From contig NZ_DATFIP010000052.1 in NCBI RefSeq assembly GCF_035270045.1, positions 1-35,955 of the forward strand: a DNA stretch of 35,955 bases, read 5' to 3'. Origin of the DNA: Salibaculum sp035270045 (GTDB lineage Bacteria; Pseudomonadota; Alphaproteobacteria; Rhodobacterales; Rhodobacteraceae). The notes beneath the pieces were generated by a model. It was not told where the DNA came from, did not search any database, and worked only from the letters and a program-made list of their open reading frames with translations. The translations under genes and the position numbers were made by a program. Shown here in pieces: positions 1-7,370 of the stretch (positions are counted from its first letter, which is position 1; the number at the start of each line of letters is the position of its first letter).

Positions 1-596
1 AGGGTGTTGCCCGCGAAGCCCTCGCGCAGCACGTAGGTTTCGGCCTCCTGTCCCGGGGCGACAATATGGGAAAAGCCCAGCGGACGGCTGAGCGAGCTTA
101 ACCCCCAGGCCAGTGGACGCAGGGGCGTGGCCATGGATATCCCCCACATCGGCGCGGAAAAAGACGCTGTTTCAACTGGATAGCCTTCCATCACGGAGCG
201 CAGGCCGATGGCCCCGCCCATGGAGTGGGCCAGCAGATGAAAGGGCTCGGGCAGGCCCAGGGCGCGGGCGTGGTCCACCGCGGAGCGGGCATCAATCTGG
301 TAGTCCGCGAATTGCCCCACGTGGCCCACGACCGGGTTGTCTTGCAGCCTGTCGGCCAGCCCCTGGCCACGCCAGTCTATGGCCAGAGACGCATAGCCCC
401 GAGCGGCGAAATCCGCAGCGGCGGGGCCATACTTCTCGACATACTCGGTGCGGCCGGGAAAGATGAGGACGGTGCCGCGGGCCTCGTCCATTGGCCAGTG
501 GCCGATGCGCAGGCGCACCCCGTCCGGGGTTGTCACCCAGTGGGCAACGCCGGCCGGGTTGCGGGCCGTCCGCCCGTTGTAGGGGGCCTGCTCCAT
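1..596 (-). CDS. alpha/beta hydrolase, monoacylglycerol lipase-like (partial, C-terminus outside window)
   Basis: The first 198 residues of a serine hydrolase are present; the gene runs off the left edge. Visible are an oxyanion-loop segment FPGRTEYVEKY (about residues 46-56), DWRGQG (74-79) and the nucleophile elbow AHSMGG with the presumed catalytic Ser125. This arrangement matches the PldB / monoacylglycerol lipase branch of alpha/beta hydrolases, cytosolic esterases acting on lysophospholipids or monoglycerides; the catalytic Asp and His would lie in the missing part. There is no signal peptide. The ATG at 594-596 lies 7 bases after the stop of the SCP2-like gene upstream, so the two are probably cotranscribed, a lipid-binding protein next to a lipid hydrolase. 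The substrate is not predictable from sequence. The family is secure, the exact activity is not. Confidence 0.85.
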   Translation of the reverse strand, partial: MEQAPYNGRTARNPAGVAHWVTTPDGVRLRIGHWPMDEARGTVLIFPGRTEYVEKYGPAAADFAARGYASLAIDWRGQGLADRLQDNPVVGHVGQFADYQIDARSAVDHARALGLPEPFHLLAHSMGGAIGLRSVMEGYPVETASFSAPMWGISMATPLRPLAWGLSSLSRPLGFSHIVAPGQEAETYVLREGFAGNT

Positions 597-603
597 GGTG
601 GGG

Positions 604-894
604 TCAGCCCAGGACGCCGGCCAGTTTCATGGCCATCCCCATGTCGCCATCCACCGACAGCTTGCCGCTCATGAAGGCGGCGGTGGGGTTCTCTTCACCG
701 TCGAGGATCGCCTTGAATGTCTCGGCGTTCGCCGTCAGCGTCACGTCGGCCTCCTCGTCGGCGGCCCGCGCGCCGTCGCCGTCGATAATCACGGCGCCCG
801 CGTCCTCGATCACGAACTTGGCGGTGCCGTCGAAATCGGCACCGTCCATCTTTGCGTTCAGGGCGGTGACGGCCTCGGAGATTACGTCGCTCAT
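604..894 (-). CDS. SCP2 sterol-binding domain protein
   Basis: A 96-residue protein made of a single SCP2 (sterol carrier protein 2) fold. It opens with alternating helix and strand, has the acidic stretch ADEEADVTLTAN near residues 45-57, and ends with the typical GKLSVDGDMGMAMKLAGVL segment (about 77-95), which in the family forms the last strand and the C-terminal helix lining a hydrophobic tunnel. Stand-alone bacterial SCP2 proteins bind lipids or acyl-CoA-like ligands; the ligand here is unknown. AGAGGA lies about 10 bases before the ATG. The gene is followed after 7 bases by an alpha/beta hydrolase, suggesting a small lipid-metabolism operon, and is divergent from the TPR gene at 969. 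Confidence 0.88.
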   Translation of the reverse strand: MSDVISEAVTALNAKMDGADFDGTAKFVIEDAGAVIIDGDGARAADEEADVTLTANAETFKAILDGEENPTAAFMSGKLSVDGDMGMAMKLAGVLG

Positions 895-968
895 GTCTGT
901 CGGTCCTCTTGCTGGAATGTGACCACCCGCCTCTGGCGTCGGGCGTTCGTTGCGTTACATTGTCAGTT

Positions 969-1529
969 ATGGGCATCGACCGACACGGCTTCAAACATAT
1001 CGTTGCGGCATTTGTGCTGTTGCTGGGATTTTCCGCGCCCGGCGCGGCTGAAACCGACCGCCTGGACAGCCTGTTCACCGATCTGAAGACAGCTGATACA
1101 GAGCAGACCGCCCGGATCGAGGCGCAGATTCGCGACGCGTGGTCCAGGAGCGGCTCTCCGGCGATGGACCTGCTTCTGCGGCGCGGGAGCGAGGCGCTGG
1201 AGGCGGGTGAGGTCAAGGTTGCCGCCGAGCACCTGACCGCCCTGATCGACCATGCGCCGGAGTTCGCCGAAGGTTACCAAGCCCGCGCCACGGCGTATTT
1301 CGCGCAGGATCTCTACGGGCCAGCCCTCGACGACCTGCGCCGAGCATTGGTTCTCAATCCACGCCACTTCGGGGCGATGGCCGGGTTTGCCCGCATCCTG
1401 CAGGAGCTGGACCGCCCCCTGGAGGCGCTTGAGGTCTACCGAAAAATCGAACAGATAAGCCCCAATTCGCCCGACCTGGCGCAAGCCATCGAACGGCTGG
1501 AAGTGCAGCTGGAGGGGTCCACGCTCTGA
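969..1529 (+). CDS. exported tetratricopeptide-repeat protein
   Basis: A 186-residue protein with an N-terminal signal peptide (basic MGIDRHGFKH, hydrophobic core 11-23, probable cleavage after GAA near residue 27). Residues about 73-170 form TPR-like helical pairs, with recognisable A-L-A..Y/F and NP.H/F positions such as LVLNPRHFGAMAGFARILQE. TPR proteins are scaffolds for protein-protein contacts; this one should act in the periplasm, partner unknown. An in-frame TTG at 909 would put a non-signal-like stretch in front, so the ATG at 969 is preferred although no clear Shine-Dalgarno precedes it. The helicase gene begins 24 bases downstream on the same strand. Confidence 0.85.
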   Translation: MGIDRHGFKHIVAAFVLLLGFSAPGAAETDRLDSLFTDLKTADTEQTARIEAQIRDAWSRSGSPAMDLLLRRGSEALEAGEVKVAAEHLTALIDHAPEFAEGYQARATAYFAQDLYGPALDDLRRALVLNPRHFGAMAGFARILQELDRPLEALEVYRKIEQISPNSPDLAQAIERLEVQLEGSTL

Positions 1530-1553
1530 CCCTTCCCTTCAAGGGGGCCACCC

Positions 1554-4415
1554 ATGCCCGAGCCTGCCCGGATCACGGCGGTCCTTGGCCCGACCAACAC
1601 CGGCAAGACCCATTACGCGATCGAGCGGATGCTGGCCTATCGCACCGGCATCATCGGCCTGCCGCTGCGGCTGCTCGCGCGCGAGGTCTATGACCGTATC
1701 GTCGCGGTGCGCGGTCCGTCCGTGGTTGCGCTGGTCACCGGCGAGGAACGTATCGTTCCGGACCGGACCCAGTACTGGGTCTGCACGGTCGAGGCCATGC
1801 CCGAGGGGATGGGCTGCGATTTCCTGGCTGTGGACGAGATCCAGCTGGCCGCCGACCCCGAGCGCGGCCACGTCTTCACCGACCGGTTGCTACGGGCGCG
1901 CGGGCTGAACGAGACGCTCTTCATGGGGTCCGAAACCATGCGTGGCGTCATTTCCGCCATGGTGCCCGGTGTGCAGTTCATGAAACGCGAGCGATTTTCC
2001 GACCTGACCTATTCGGGTTCCAAAAAGATAAGCCGGATGCCGGGCCGCTCGGCGATCGTCGGCTTTTCGGTCGATAATGTCTATGCCATCGCCGAGCTTC
2101 TGCGCCGCCAGAAGGGCGGCGCGGCGGTGGTGATGGGCGCGCTCAGTCCGCGCACCCGCAACGCCCAGGTTGCGATGTACCAGAACGGCGACGTCGACTA
2201 CCTGGTGGCCACGGATGCCATCGGCATGGGGCTCAACCTCGACATCGACCACGTGGCCTTTTCGGCGTTGTCCAAGTTCGACGGGCGGCGGATGCGTCAC
2301 CTGCAACCCGACGAGCTGGCCCAGATCGCGGGCCGCGCAGGGCGGCACATGAACCACGGCACCTTCGGCGTCACCGGCGAGGCGCCCGGGATCGACGCAC
2401 CCGTGGTCGAGGCCATCACCAACCACCAGTTCCGCGCTGTCAAGAAACTGCAATGGCGCAATTCCAGGTTGGATTTCGGCACCCCGGAACGGCTGATCCG
2501 CGCGCTGGAAATGCGCACCGACGACGACTGGCTGACCCGTGTGCGCGACAGCGACGACCTGTTGGCGCTGAAGACCCTCGCCGAGGATGCCGAGGTCCGC
2601 GCCCGGGCCAGCGACGGCAAATCCGTGCGACTGCTCTGGGATGTCTGCCGCATCCCGGATTTCCGCGGCATCTCGCATACCGAACACGCGCAGATGCTGA
2701 CCCGGATCTTTGGTTTCCTTCACGAAAACGGGCGCGTGCCCGACGACTGGATGGCGCGGCAGGTCAAGCGCATCGACCGGGCCGACGGCGACATAGACAC
2801 CCTGTCCAGGCGGCTGGCATATATTCGCACCTGGACCTATGTCGCGCAGCGCAAGGGCTGGGTCGCGGACGAATCTCATTGGCGCGGGGTGACTCGCGCG
2901 GTAGAAGACCGATTGTCGGACGCGTTGCATGATGCGCTGACCCAACGATTTGTGGACCGGCGGACCAGCGTGCTGCTTCGCCGGCTCAAGCAGAAGGAGG
3001 GCCTTGTGGCCGAGGTGAACGATCAGGGCGAAGTGACTGTCGAGGGGCAGTTCGTGGGCAAGTTGGAAGGCTTCCGTTTCAGGCAGGACAAAAGCGCCAG
3101 CCCTGACGAGGCCAAGACCCTGCGGCAGGCTTCCCTGCAGGCGCTGCAGCCGCAGTTCAGCCTGCGCGCCGACCGCTTCTACAACGCACCCGATACCGAG
3201 CTCGACTTCACCGAGCAGGGCGGGCTGATGTGGGGTGGGCAGGCCGTTGGAAAGCTGGTGGCGGGCGACGAACCGCTCAAGCCGCGCGTCGAGCCCTTCG
3301 TCGATGACGAGGCCGGGCCGGAGGTTGCCCAGAAGGTGCAGCGCCGGTTGCAGCACTTCATGGACCGCCGCGTCGCCACGCTGTTCGAGCCGATGCTGGC
3401 CATGCAGAAGGACGAAACGCTCCAGGGCCGGGCCAAGGGCTTTGCCTTCCGCATGATCGAGGGGTTCGCCGTGGTTCCGCGTGGCGAGGTCGCCGACGAG
3501 GTCAAGGCGCTGGACCAGGAGGCACGCGGCGCCCTGCGCAAGCATGGCGTGCGCTTCGGACAGTTCACCATTTTCATGCCGGTGTTGCTGAAGCCGGCGC
3601 CAACCCGTCTGCGGCTGGTGCTCTGGTCGCTGTCCAAGGGGCTGGACACATTCCCCGAGGCGCCGCCGCCCGGGCTGGTCACGGTGCCAACGGTCGAGGG
3701 GGCGACGCCGGGCAGCTATGCCATGTCGGGCTACCGCGCCGCCGGTGAGCGGGCGATTCGCATCGACATGCTGGAACGCCTGGCGGACATGCTGCGCGAT
3801 CAGGACACGCGGGGCGGCTTCGAGGCCACGGCGGACATGCTTTCGATCACGGGCATGACGCTGGAACAGTTCGCGGGGCTGATGGACGGCCTGGGGTATC
3901 GTGCCGAGCGCGGCGAGCGCGAGAAGGTCAAGCCGGTGGACGCGGCGCTGGCCGATGTGCCGGAGCCGGAACCCGAGACTGCACCCGGTTCAACGCCCGG
4001 GGCTGGAGCCGGCGACCCGCCTGAAACGGCGGAAGACGCGGTCGAGCGCATCCCCGATGCAGGCGTGGCCCCCCTGGCCGAAACCGCCCCCGAGACCCCC
4101 GAGGTGGCCCCGGATATTCCCGCGGCCCCGGAAGAAGAGACCCCCCCGGGCGAGACCCCGGCGGCCGAGGCTGCCCCCGCGGAAGTCGAGGTTTTCTACA
4201 CCTTCACCTGGGGCGGAAACCGGCGCGGGCAGCAGGCCCGCAAGCCGCAGGGCCGCAAGGCTGCGCCCAAGGGCAAGCGCGGCAAGCCCCAGGGCGGTGG
4301 CAAGGACGCGGGGACCGGGGCGCAAAAAGGGGCCTCGAAACCCGCGGGCAAGAACAAACCCATCGACCCTGACAACCCCTTCGCCCAAGCGCTGGCAGGG
4401 CTCAAGACCAAGTGA
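1554..4415 (+). CDS. SUV3-like superfamily 2 helicase with low-complexity C-terminal tail
   Basis: A 953-residue nucleic-acid helicase. The motor shows Walker A GPTNTGKT (residues 12-19), a Walker B-type DEIQ (94-97), motif III GSETM (125-129), motif V ATDAIGMGLN (219-228) and the arginine-finger motif QIAGRAGR (257-264). This order and wording resemble mitochondrial SUV3 and its alphaproteobacterial relatives, ATP-driven RNA/DNA unwinding enzymes. The middle part (about 300-790) is helical and family-specific. From about residue 800 the sequence becomes a Pro/Glu/Ala-rich acidic linker, then FYTFTWGG near 880, then a Lys/Arg/Gly-rich basic tail. The tail is probably disordered and may bind RNA (inference). 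The gene overlaps the S4 RNA-binding protein gene by 4 bases, which fits a role on RNA or ribosomes. The substrate is unknown. Confidence 0.88.
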   Translation: MPEPARITAVLGPTNTGKTHYAIERMLAYRTGIIGLPLRLLAREVYDRIVAVRGPSVVALVTGEERIVPDRTQYWVCTVEAMPEGMGCDFLAVDEIQLAADPERGHVFTDRLLRARGLNETLFMGSETMRGVISAMVPGVQFMKRERFSDLTYSGSKKISRMPGRSAIVGFSVDNVYAIAELLRRQKGGAAVVMGALSPRTRNAQVAMYQNGDVDYLVATDAIGMGLNLDIDHVAFSALSKFDGRRMRHLQPDELAQIAGRAGRHMNHGTFGVTGEAPGIDAPVVEAITNHQFRAVKKLQWRNSRLDFGTPERLIRALEMRTDDDWLTRVRDSDDLLALKTLAEDAEVRARASDGKSVRLLWDVCRIPDFRGISHTEHAQMLTRIFGFLHENGRVPDDWMARQVKRIDRADGDIDTLSRRLAYIRTWTYVAQRKGWVADESHWRGVTRAVEDRLSDALHDALTQRFVDRRTSVLLRRLKQKEGLVAEVNDQGEVTVEGQFVGKLEGFRFRQDKSASPDEAKTLRQASLQALQPQFSLRADRFYNAPDTELDFTEQGGLMWGGQAVGKLVAGDEPLKPRVEPFVDDEAGPEVAQKVQRRLQHFMDRRVATLFEPMLAMQKDETLQGRAKGFAFRMIEGFAVVPRGEVADEVKALDQEARGALRKHGVRFGQFTIFMPVLLKPAPTRLRLVLWSLSKGLDTFPEAPPPGLVTVPTVEGATPGSYAMSGYRAAGERAIRIDMLERLADMLRDQDTRGGFEATADMLSITGMTLEQFAGLMDGLGYRAERGEREKVKPVDAALADVPEPEPETAPGSTPGAGAGDPPETAEDAVERIPDAGVAPLAETAPETPEVAPDIPAAPEEETPPGETPAAEAAPAEVEVFYTFTWGGNRRGQQARKPQGRKAAPKGKRGKPQGGGKDAGTGAQKGASKPAGKNKPIDPDNPFAQALAGLKTK

Positions 4416-4825
4416 GCGCGGCGCCCTCGATCCGGCTCGACAAGTGGCTCTGGCAGGCGCGATTCTTCAAGACGCGCAGCCTGGCGGCCAAGGCTGTGCA
4501 GGCGGCCAAGGTCCGTGTCGACGGCACGCCGGTCTCGAAACCGGCCCGGGCGGTCGGCCCCGGCGCGGTGCTTACCTTTCCCCAGGGCGACCGCTTGCGC
4601 GTGGTGCGCATCCGCGAGCTGGGCACGCGGCGCGGCCCGGCCCCCGAGGCGCAGGCACTCTACGAGGATATCGGCCCGGCCCCGGTGCCCGCGTCGGATC
4701 GCATGTCCGGGGCCGAGCGCCCGCGCGGGACCGGGCGCCCGTCCCGGCGCGACCGCGAGAATCGAGCGGCTTTCCTGCGCGAGATCGGGGCCTCTGCGCT
4801 TGCGGATGACCCTTCGGTGGACTAG
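4412..4825 (+). CDS. S4-domain RNA-binding protein (Hsp15-like)
   Basis: A 137-residue protein with an S4 RNA-binding domain at residues about 5-60: SIRLDKWLWQARFFKTRS is the classic first helix pair, followed by AAKAVQAAKVRVDG. The rest is an Arg-rich tail (SRRDRENRAAFLREIG near the end). Hsp15/HslR proteins of this type bind nascent-chain-carrying 50S subunits in E. coli; the same role here is inference. It starts with GTG at 4412 inside the helicase stop codon (GTGA overlap), so translation is probably coupled to the helicase. fdxA follows 30 bases later. Confidence 0.88.
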   Translation: MSAAPSIRLDKWLWQARFFKTRSLAAKAVQAAKVRVDGTPVSKPARAVGPGAVLTFPQGDRLRVVRIRELGTRRGPAPEAQALYEDIGPAPVPASDRMSGAERPRGTGRPSRRDRENRAAFLREIGASALADDPSVD

Positions 4826-4855
4826 CTAGGGGCGAAGGAGAATTTTCGGACCGCC

Positions 4856-5191
4856 ATGACCTATATCGTCAACGACAACTGTATCGCCTGCAAGTACACC
4901 GACTGCGTCGAGGTTTGCCCCGTGGACTGTTTCTACGAGGGCGAGAACATGCTGGTGATTCACCCTGACGAGTGCATTGACTGCGGCGTCTGCGAACCCG
5001 AGTGCCCCGCCGACGCGATCCGTCCCGATACCGAGCCGGAAATGGAGAAGTGGGTGGAATTCAACCGCAAGTATTCCGAGGCGTGGCCGGTCATCATCAC
5101 CAAGAAGGACCCGCTGCCCACCGCCGAGGACATGGACGGCAAACCCGGCAAGCTCGAGCTTTTCTCGGAAAAGCCGGGCGAGGGCGGCTGA
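4856..5191 (+). CDS. fdxA: FdxA-type 7Fe ferredoxin
   Basis: A 111-residue ferredoxin with two cluster-binding sets. The first, near the N-terminus, is CIACKYTDCVEVCP (Cys9, 12, 17, 21), whose CxxCxxxxC spacing is typical of a site carrying a [3Fe-4S] plus shared cysteines. The second, CIDCGVCEPECP, is a standard [4Fe-4S] CxxCxxCxxxCP motif. The C-terminal extension of about 50 residues (EKWVEFNRKYSEAWPVI) is characteristic of the FdxA/FdI class. It is a cytosolic electron carrier; the redox partner is not indicated here. GAAGGAG precedes the ATG by about 14 bases, a little far. It lies between the helicase/S4 pair and carD, an arrangement I associate with Rhodobacterales. Confidence 0.93.
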   Translation: MTYIVNDNCIACKYTDCVEVCPVDCFYEGENMLVIHPDECIDCGVCEPECPADAIRPDTEPEMEKWVEFNRKYSEAWPVIITKKDPLPTAEDMDGKPGKLELFSEKPGEGG

Positions 5192-5269
5192 CATTCGATT
5201 CGCGCCACAGTCCCGGTGCAGGTCATTGATCTGAAAAGCGAAAATGGTATCCGTGTCATGCTGCACCGC

Positions 5270-5293
5270 GGCACTTCCTCAGGTGCCATTTTT
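5270..5293 (+). terminator. possible intrinsic terminator after fdxA
   Basis: GGCAC (5270-5274) can pair with GTGCC (5283-5287) across an 8-base loop, followed by ATTTTTA. The stem is short at 5 bp, so this is a weak candidate about 80 bases beyond the fdxA stop. Confidence 0.35.
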
Positions 5294-5348
5294 ATGCTAT
5301 ATTTCAAATGATGCTGCGAAAGTGTTGACCCGAGATTTGCATGGGAGG

Positions 5349-5380
5349 CCCGACGGGACCGGTTTGGTCCCGCCGGGTCT
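5349..5380 (+). terminator. strong hairpin between fdxA and carD
   Basis: CCCGACGGGACC (5349-5360) pairs with GGTCCCGCCGGG (5366-5377), 12 positions with a single mismatch, loop of 5 bases, followed by TCTTCT. It could be a terminator with a poor U-tract or a structured element in the carD leader; it ends about 70 bases before the carD start. Confidence 0.35.
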
Positions 5381-5446
5381 TCTGTCGCCGGAATTCTGCC
5401 ACCCGGGTCGCGGGACCCATGCGGGCGGCGCCTTTGGAAGGAAGTC

Positions 5447-5950
5447 ATGACCAAGAAGTCACAATACAAGCCTAACCAATTCGTGGTTTATCCCTCCCAC
5501 GGGGTGGGCCAGATCGTCTCGATCGAGAAGCAGGAGGTCGCAGGCTTCGAACTGGAGCTTTTCGTGATCTCTTTCGACAAGGACAAGATGACCCTGCGCG
5601 TCCCCACCAACAAGGCCGACGAGGTCGGCATGCGGTCGCTCTCGACGCCCGACGTGGTGGCCGATGCCATGAAAACCCTGCGCGGCAAGGCCAAGGTCAA
5701 GAAGGCCATGTGGTCGCGCCGGGCTCAGGAGTATGAACAGAAGATCAACTCCGGCGACCTGATCGCCATTGCCGAGGTCGTTCGCGACCTGCATCGCGCC
5801 GACGACCAGCGCGAGCAGAGCTATTCCGAGCGTCAACTTTACGAAGCCGCGCTGGAACGTCTGACCCGCGAAATCGCCGCCGTGAACAACGGTGACGAGA
5901 CCGATGCCGCCAAGGAAATCGACGAAGTGCTGATCAGCCGCGCCGCCTGA
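5447..5950 (+). CDS. carD: CarD-family RNA polymerase-binding regulator
   Basis: A 167-residue CarD/CdnL-type protein. The N-terminal Tudor-like RNA-polymerase-interacting domain (about residues 8-65) shows NQFVVYPSHGVGQIVSIEKQ and MTLRVPTNKADEVGMRSL. The helical C-terminal domain (about 75-160) contains WSRRAQEYEQKINSGD and RQLYEAALERLTREIA. CarD proteins bind the RNA polymerase beta subunit and stabilise open promoter complexes, often at rRNA and housekeeping promoters; in Rhodobacter relatives this is thought to offset poor -10 elements. It has its own leader of about 255 bases after fdxA with two hairpins, and GGAAGG lies about 6 bases before the ATG. A hairpin follows the stop. Confidence 0.95.
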   Translation: MTKKSQYKPNQFVVYPSHGVGQIVSIEKQEVAGFELELFVISFDKDKMTLRVPTNKADEVGMRSLSTPDVVADAMKTLRGKAKVKKAMWSRRAQEYEQKINSGDLIAIAEVVRDLHRADDQREQSYSERQLYEAALERLTREIAAVNNGDETDAAKEIDEVLISRAA

Positions 5951-5978
5951 CCCGTCGGGCACGGTTCTGGAGTCTCGG

Positions 5979-6014
5979 GACAGCCGCGTTCGTCAGGACG
6001 CGGCTGTCGCCGTT
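5979..6014 (+). terminator. terminator-like hairpin after carD
   Basis: A perfect 11-bp stem, GACAGCCGCGT (5979-5989) with ACGCGGCTGTC (5998-6008), loop of 8 bases, lies in the short gap between the convergent carD and purD genes. There is no clean T-run on either side, so it may serve both directions as a weak terminator or an mRNA 3'-end stabiliser. Confidence 0.45.
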
Positions 6015-6039
6015 CTGACCGAATGCTTGGTGATCTCGG

Positions 6040-7305
6040 TCAGTCCAGCGCCCGCCAGCCAATATCGCCGCGGTTGAACCCCTCGGGCCAGTCGATCCGC
6101 CCGATCATGGCATAGGCGCGGTCGCGGGCCTCGCCCAGCGTCGCGCCGCGGGCGGTGACGTTCAGCACCCTTCCACCGCTGGCAATGATCCGGCCATCCC
6201 GTTCCGTGGTGCCGGCGTGGAAGACCATGCTCATGCTGTCCTCGGGCAAGTTGTCCAGTCCTTTGATGACGCTGCCTTTCTCGTAGGACCCTGGATAGCC
6301 CGTCGCGGCCATGACCACGGTCATGGCGTGGTCCTCGGCCCAGTTGACCTGGGTCTCGTGCAGCCGGCCCTCGGCGCAGGCCTGCATCAGGTCCAGCGCC
6401 TGCGCGCCCAGCCGCATCATCAGCACCTGGCATTCCGGGTCGCCGAAACGGACATTGTATTCCACCAGGCGCGGCTGGCCATCCTCGATCATCAACCCGA
6501 CATAGAGCACGCCCTGGTAGGGGGTGCCGCGTCGGGCCATCTCGGCGATGGTGGGCTGAACGATCTCGTCCATGGTCTTCTGCACCAGGGCATCTGTCAG
6601 GACCGGCGCCGGCGAATAGGCGCCCATTCCGCCGGTATTGGGGCCCTCGTCGCCGTCGAAGGCGCGCTTGTGGTCCTGCGCGGTGCCCACGGGCAGGGCG
6701 GTATTCCCGTCGCAAAGCACGAAGAATGAGGCTTCCTCGCCTGTCATGAACTCCTCGATCACGACCTCGGCCCCGGCGGCGCCGAACTCCCCCAAGAACA
6801 TGTCGTCGATCGCGGCCAGCGCCGTGTCCTCGTCCATGGCCACGATCACCCCTTTGCCCGCGGCCAGCCCGTCGGCCTTGACCACGATCGGGCAACCCTT
6901 GTCGCGAACATGGGCCTTGGCGGCCTCGGCCTCGGTGAAACGGGCATACCCGGCGGTGGGGGCACCACAGGCCGCGCAGATTGCCTTCGTGAAGGATTTG
7001 GACGTCTCCAGCCGCGCGGCAGCGCCTGAAGGTCCGAAAACGGAAAGCCCCGCGGCGCGCAACTGGTCTGCCATCCCGGCCGCCAGGGGGGCCTCCGGGC
7101 CGATGATCACCAGGTCGACGGCATTCTCCGCGCAGAACCCGGCCACCGCCTCGCCGTCCAGGATGTCCAGCCGGGGGCATTCGGCGATTTGCGCGATGCC
7201 CGCATTGCCCGGGGCGACGATGAGCCTGTCGCACTTGGGGTTCTGCATGACGGCCCAGGCGAGGGCATGTTCACGCCCGCCACCACCGAGGATCAGGATG
7301 TTCAT
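6040..7305 (-). CDS. purD: phosphoribosylamine-glycine ligase
   Basis: A 421-residue GAR synthetase, second step of purine synthesis: ATP-dependent joining of glycine to 5-phosphoribosylamine. The N-terminal MNILILGGGGREHALAW is the hallmark start of PurD. The ATP-grasp domain shows VVKADGLAAGKGVIVA, and later GPNTGGMGAYSPAP, YVGLMIEDGQPRLVEYNVRFGDPECQ carries the metal-binding Glu/Asn region. The length is standard for the family. The ATG at 7305 is chosen because GGGAAAG lies 7 bases upstream and the family starts there; an upstream in-frame extension is not family-like. It is divergent from xseA with 65 bases between them, holding a plausible promoter for purD. Cytosolic. Confidence 0.96.
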   Translation of the reverse strand: MNILILGGGGREHALAWAVMQNPKCDRLIVAPGNAGIAQIAECPRLDILDGEAVAGFCAENAVDLVIIGPEAPLAAGMADQLRAAGLSVFGPSGAAARLETSKSFTKAICAACGAPTAGYARFTEAEAAKAHVRDKGCPIVVKADGLAAGKGVIVAMDEDTALAAIDDMFLGEFGAAGAEVVIEEFMTGEEASFFVLCDGNTALPVGTAQDHKRAFDGDEGPNTGGMGAYSPAPVLTDALVQKTMDEIVQPTIAEMARRGTPYQGVLYVGLMIEDGQPRLVEYNVRFGDPECQVLMMRLGAQALDLMQACAEGRLHETQVNWAEDHAMTVVMAATGYPGSYEKGSVIKGLDNLPEDSMSMVFHAGTTERDGRIIASGGRVLNVTARGATLGEARDRAYAMIGRIDWPEGFNRGDIGWRALD

Positions 7306-7330
7306 GGTCGCTTTCCCTTTGACTGCGGGC

Positions 7331-7359
7331 CTTTTAGGATCGGCGGCAAAGCAGCACAA
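7331..7359 (-). promoter_or_regulatory. candidate sigma70 promoter for purD
   Basis: Reading the minus strand, TTGTGC (7359-7354) and TAAAAG (7336-7331) are separated by exactly 17 bases and lie 26 bases before the purD ATG. Both boxes are only partial matches to consensus. Confidence 0.3.
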
Positions 7360-7370
7360 GGGCGCCGCGC

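Noticed and set aside
1890..3545. A 551-codon open frame on the minus strand opposite the helicase gene
   Set aside because: It is an antisense shadow of a high-GC gene; it has no recognisable domain, and the plus-strand helicase motifs are unambiguous.
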